Shown here: one piece after another, positions 51,548 to 51,895 of the stretch
How positions within the stretch are numbered: position 1 is the stretch's first letter
How the letters are laid out: the number at the start of each line of letters is the position of its first letter
Translations under genes and position numbers: made by a program
The notes under the pieces: model-generated
The model's database searches: none
Told to the model about the DNA's origin: nothing
What the model saw: the letters and a program-made list of their open reading frames with translations, nothing else
Assembly: GCA_930989305.1 (NCBI GenBank)
Contig: CAKNLF010000002.1
Location: 1 to 51,895 of the forward strand
DNA: 51,895 bases
Direction of reading: 5' to 3'
DNA from: an uncultured Roseburia sp.
GTDB taxonomy: Bacteria > Bacillota > Clostridia > Lachnospirales > Lachnospiraceae

Positions 51548-51560
51548 ATCCCGCCGTTTA

Positions 51561-51895
51561 TCATGAGACAATCATATATCCGGAATCCTCCAGTATATCC
51601 AGCGCCTGTTCAAACTTTTCTTCTTTTACAAGAATATAGTCCGTATTATATGTGGAGACTGCAAAAATTCCAATTCTGGCCTTTGCCAGTATTCCGGAAA
51701 GTTCTGACAAAATACCAATCATCGAAAAATCCAGAACCCCTTGGATATGAAATGCTCTCCATCCGTCCTCTCTGGCCTCGGTCCAAACAGGGACATATTC
51801 GGTTTCACAGACCAGAGACACTTCCTCATCCGTTTTTGCCAGAACATAAAACTCTCCTTCCGGCACAACCGGGCTTCCTGCAGGCAGTCTGCATA
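51561..51895 (-). CDS. ACT-domain protein (5' end cut off)
   Basis: The frame is open to the window edge and begins ...CRLPAGSPVVPEGEFYVL, the usual early part of a family of ~130-residue proteins with tandem ACT folds (amino-acid-binding regulators, CASTOR-like). GVLDFSMIGILSELSGILA is the ACT ligand helix and ISVAV-type strand is IGIFAVSTYNTDYILV. The true start is outside the window. Function: probable small-molecule sensor. Confidence 0.85.
   Translation of the reverse strand, partial: CRLPAGSPVVPEGEFYVLAKTDEEVSLVCETEYVPVWTEAREDGWRAFHIQGVLDFSMIGILSELSGILAKARIGIFAVSTYNTDYILVKEEKFEQALDILEDSGYMIVS

Overview
The window reads as a chromosomal segment of an anaerobic, spore-former-type Firmicute, most likely a Lachnospiraceae gut bacterium. 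The reasons are AGGAGG-type ribosome sites, intermediate G+C, the complete anaerobic (cbi) corrin route, and families typical of that group (Rrf2, MATE, a CbiMNQO cobalt importer, a GT8-GT2 coiled-coil glycosyltransferase). No rRNA, tRNA, CRISPR array, integrase or transposase was seen. The first and last genes are cut by the window edges.

Layout. (1) 1-8.7 kb, minus strand: an RNA uracil methyltransferase (partial), a small unknown protein, a MATE exporter, a large fused glycosyltransferase, a membrane-anchored DUF4190-type protein, an RlmI-type rRNA methyltransferase and a NudC-type NADH pyrophosphatase. (2) 8.7-12.9 kb, minus: early tetrapyrrole genes hemA, a precorrin-2 dehydrogenase, hemC and a cobA-hemD fusion. 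hemB is not in the window. (3) 13.1-17.2 kb, plus: a consensus promoter, a cobalamin riboswitch with terminator, then cbiM, cbiN, cbiQ and an unusual fused CbiO-CbiK protein, so the cobalt-import ATPase and the cobalt chelatase are one polypeptide.

(4) 17.2-30.8 kb, minus: the most striking region, eleven co-oriented genes that look like a conflict or signalling system. In transcription order: TIR-V4R, an L-asparaginase homologue, TIR-Sel1 with a SARM1-like catalytic segment, a STAND-like NTPase with many membrane spans, [a terminator-like hairpin], an AAA-type ATPase, a VirD4/TraG-like ATPase with an altered P-loop, an unknown helical protein, a divergent sigma-70-like factor, a zinc-finger anti-sigma-like protein, a membrane protein with a TrkA-type nucleotide-binding segment and a RyR domain, and a Card1/DUF1887-like CARF-nuclease without CRISPR. 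NAD-consuming TIR domains beside candidate nucleotide sensors (RyR, CARF) and a private sigma/anti-sigma switch suggest an NAD-derived second-messenger system. That function is inference.

(5) 30.9-43.5 kb, minus: the corrin operon behind its own promoter, a second, shorter cobalamin riboswitch and a terminator, in the order cbiD, cbiL, cbiF, cbiG, cbiH, cobK-cbiE-cbiT (triple fusion), cbiA, cbiB, cobD, cbiP, cbiC. With regions 2 and 3 this accounts for the path from glutamyl-tRNA to adenosylcobinamide-phosphate, apart from hemB, hemL and a corrinoid adenosyltransferase. Nucleotide-loop genes (cobU, cobS, cobT) are absent. The island of region 4 lies exactly between the two B12 blocks and starts 37 bp after cbiC with no obvious terminator, so it may be transcribed partly from the B12-riboswitch promoter.

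(6) 43.6-51.9 kb: small regulator/effector pairs: Rrf2 with an alpha/beta hydrolase; a LysR regulator divergent from a Cys-nucleophile hydrolase with two palindromic operators between them; a tandem pair of SirTM-like sirtuins; Rrf2 with a patatin-like lipase; HxlR divergent from an NTF2-like protein; and an ACT-domain protein running off the end.
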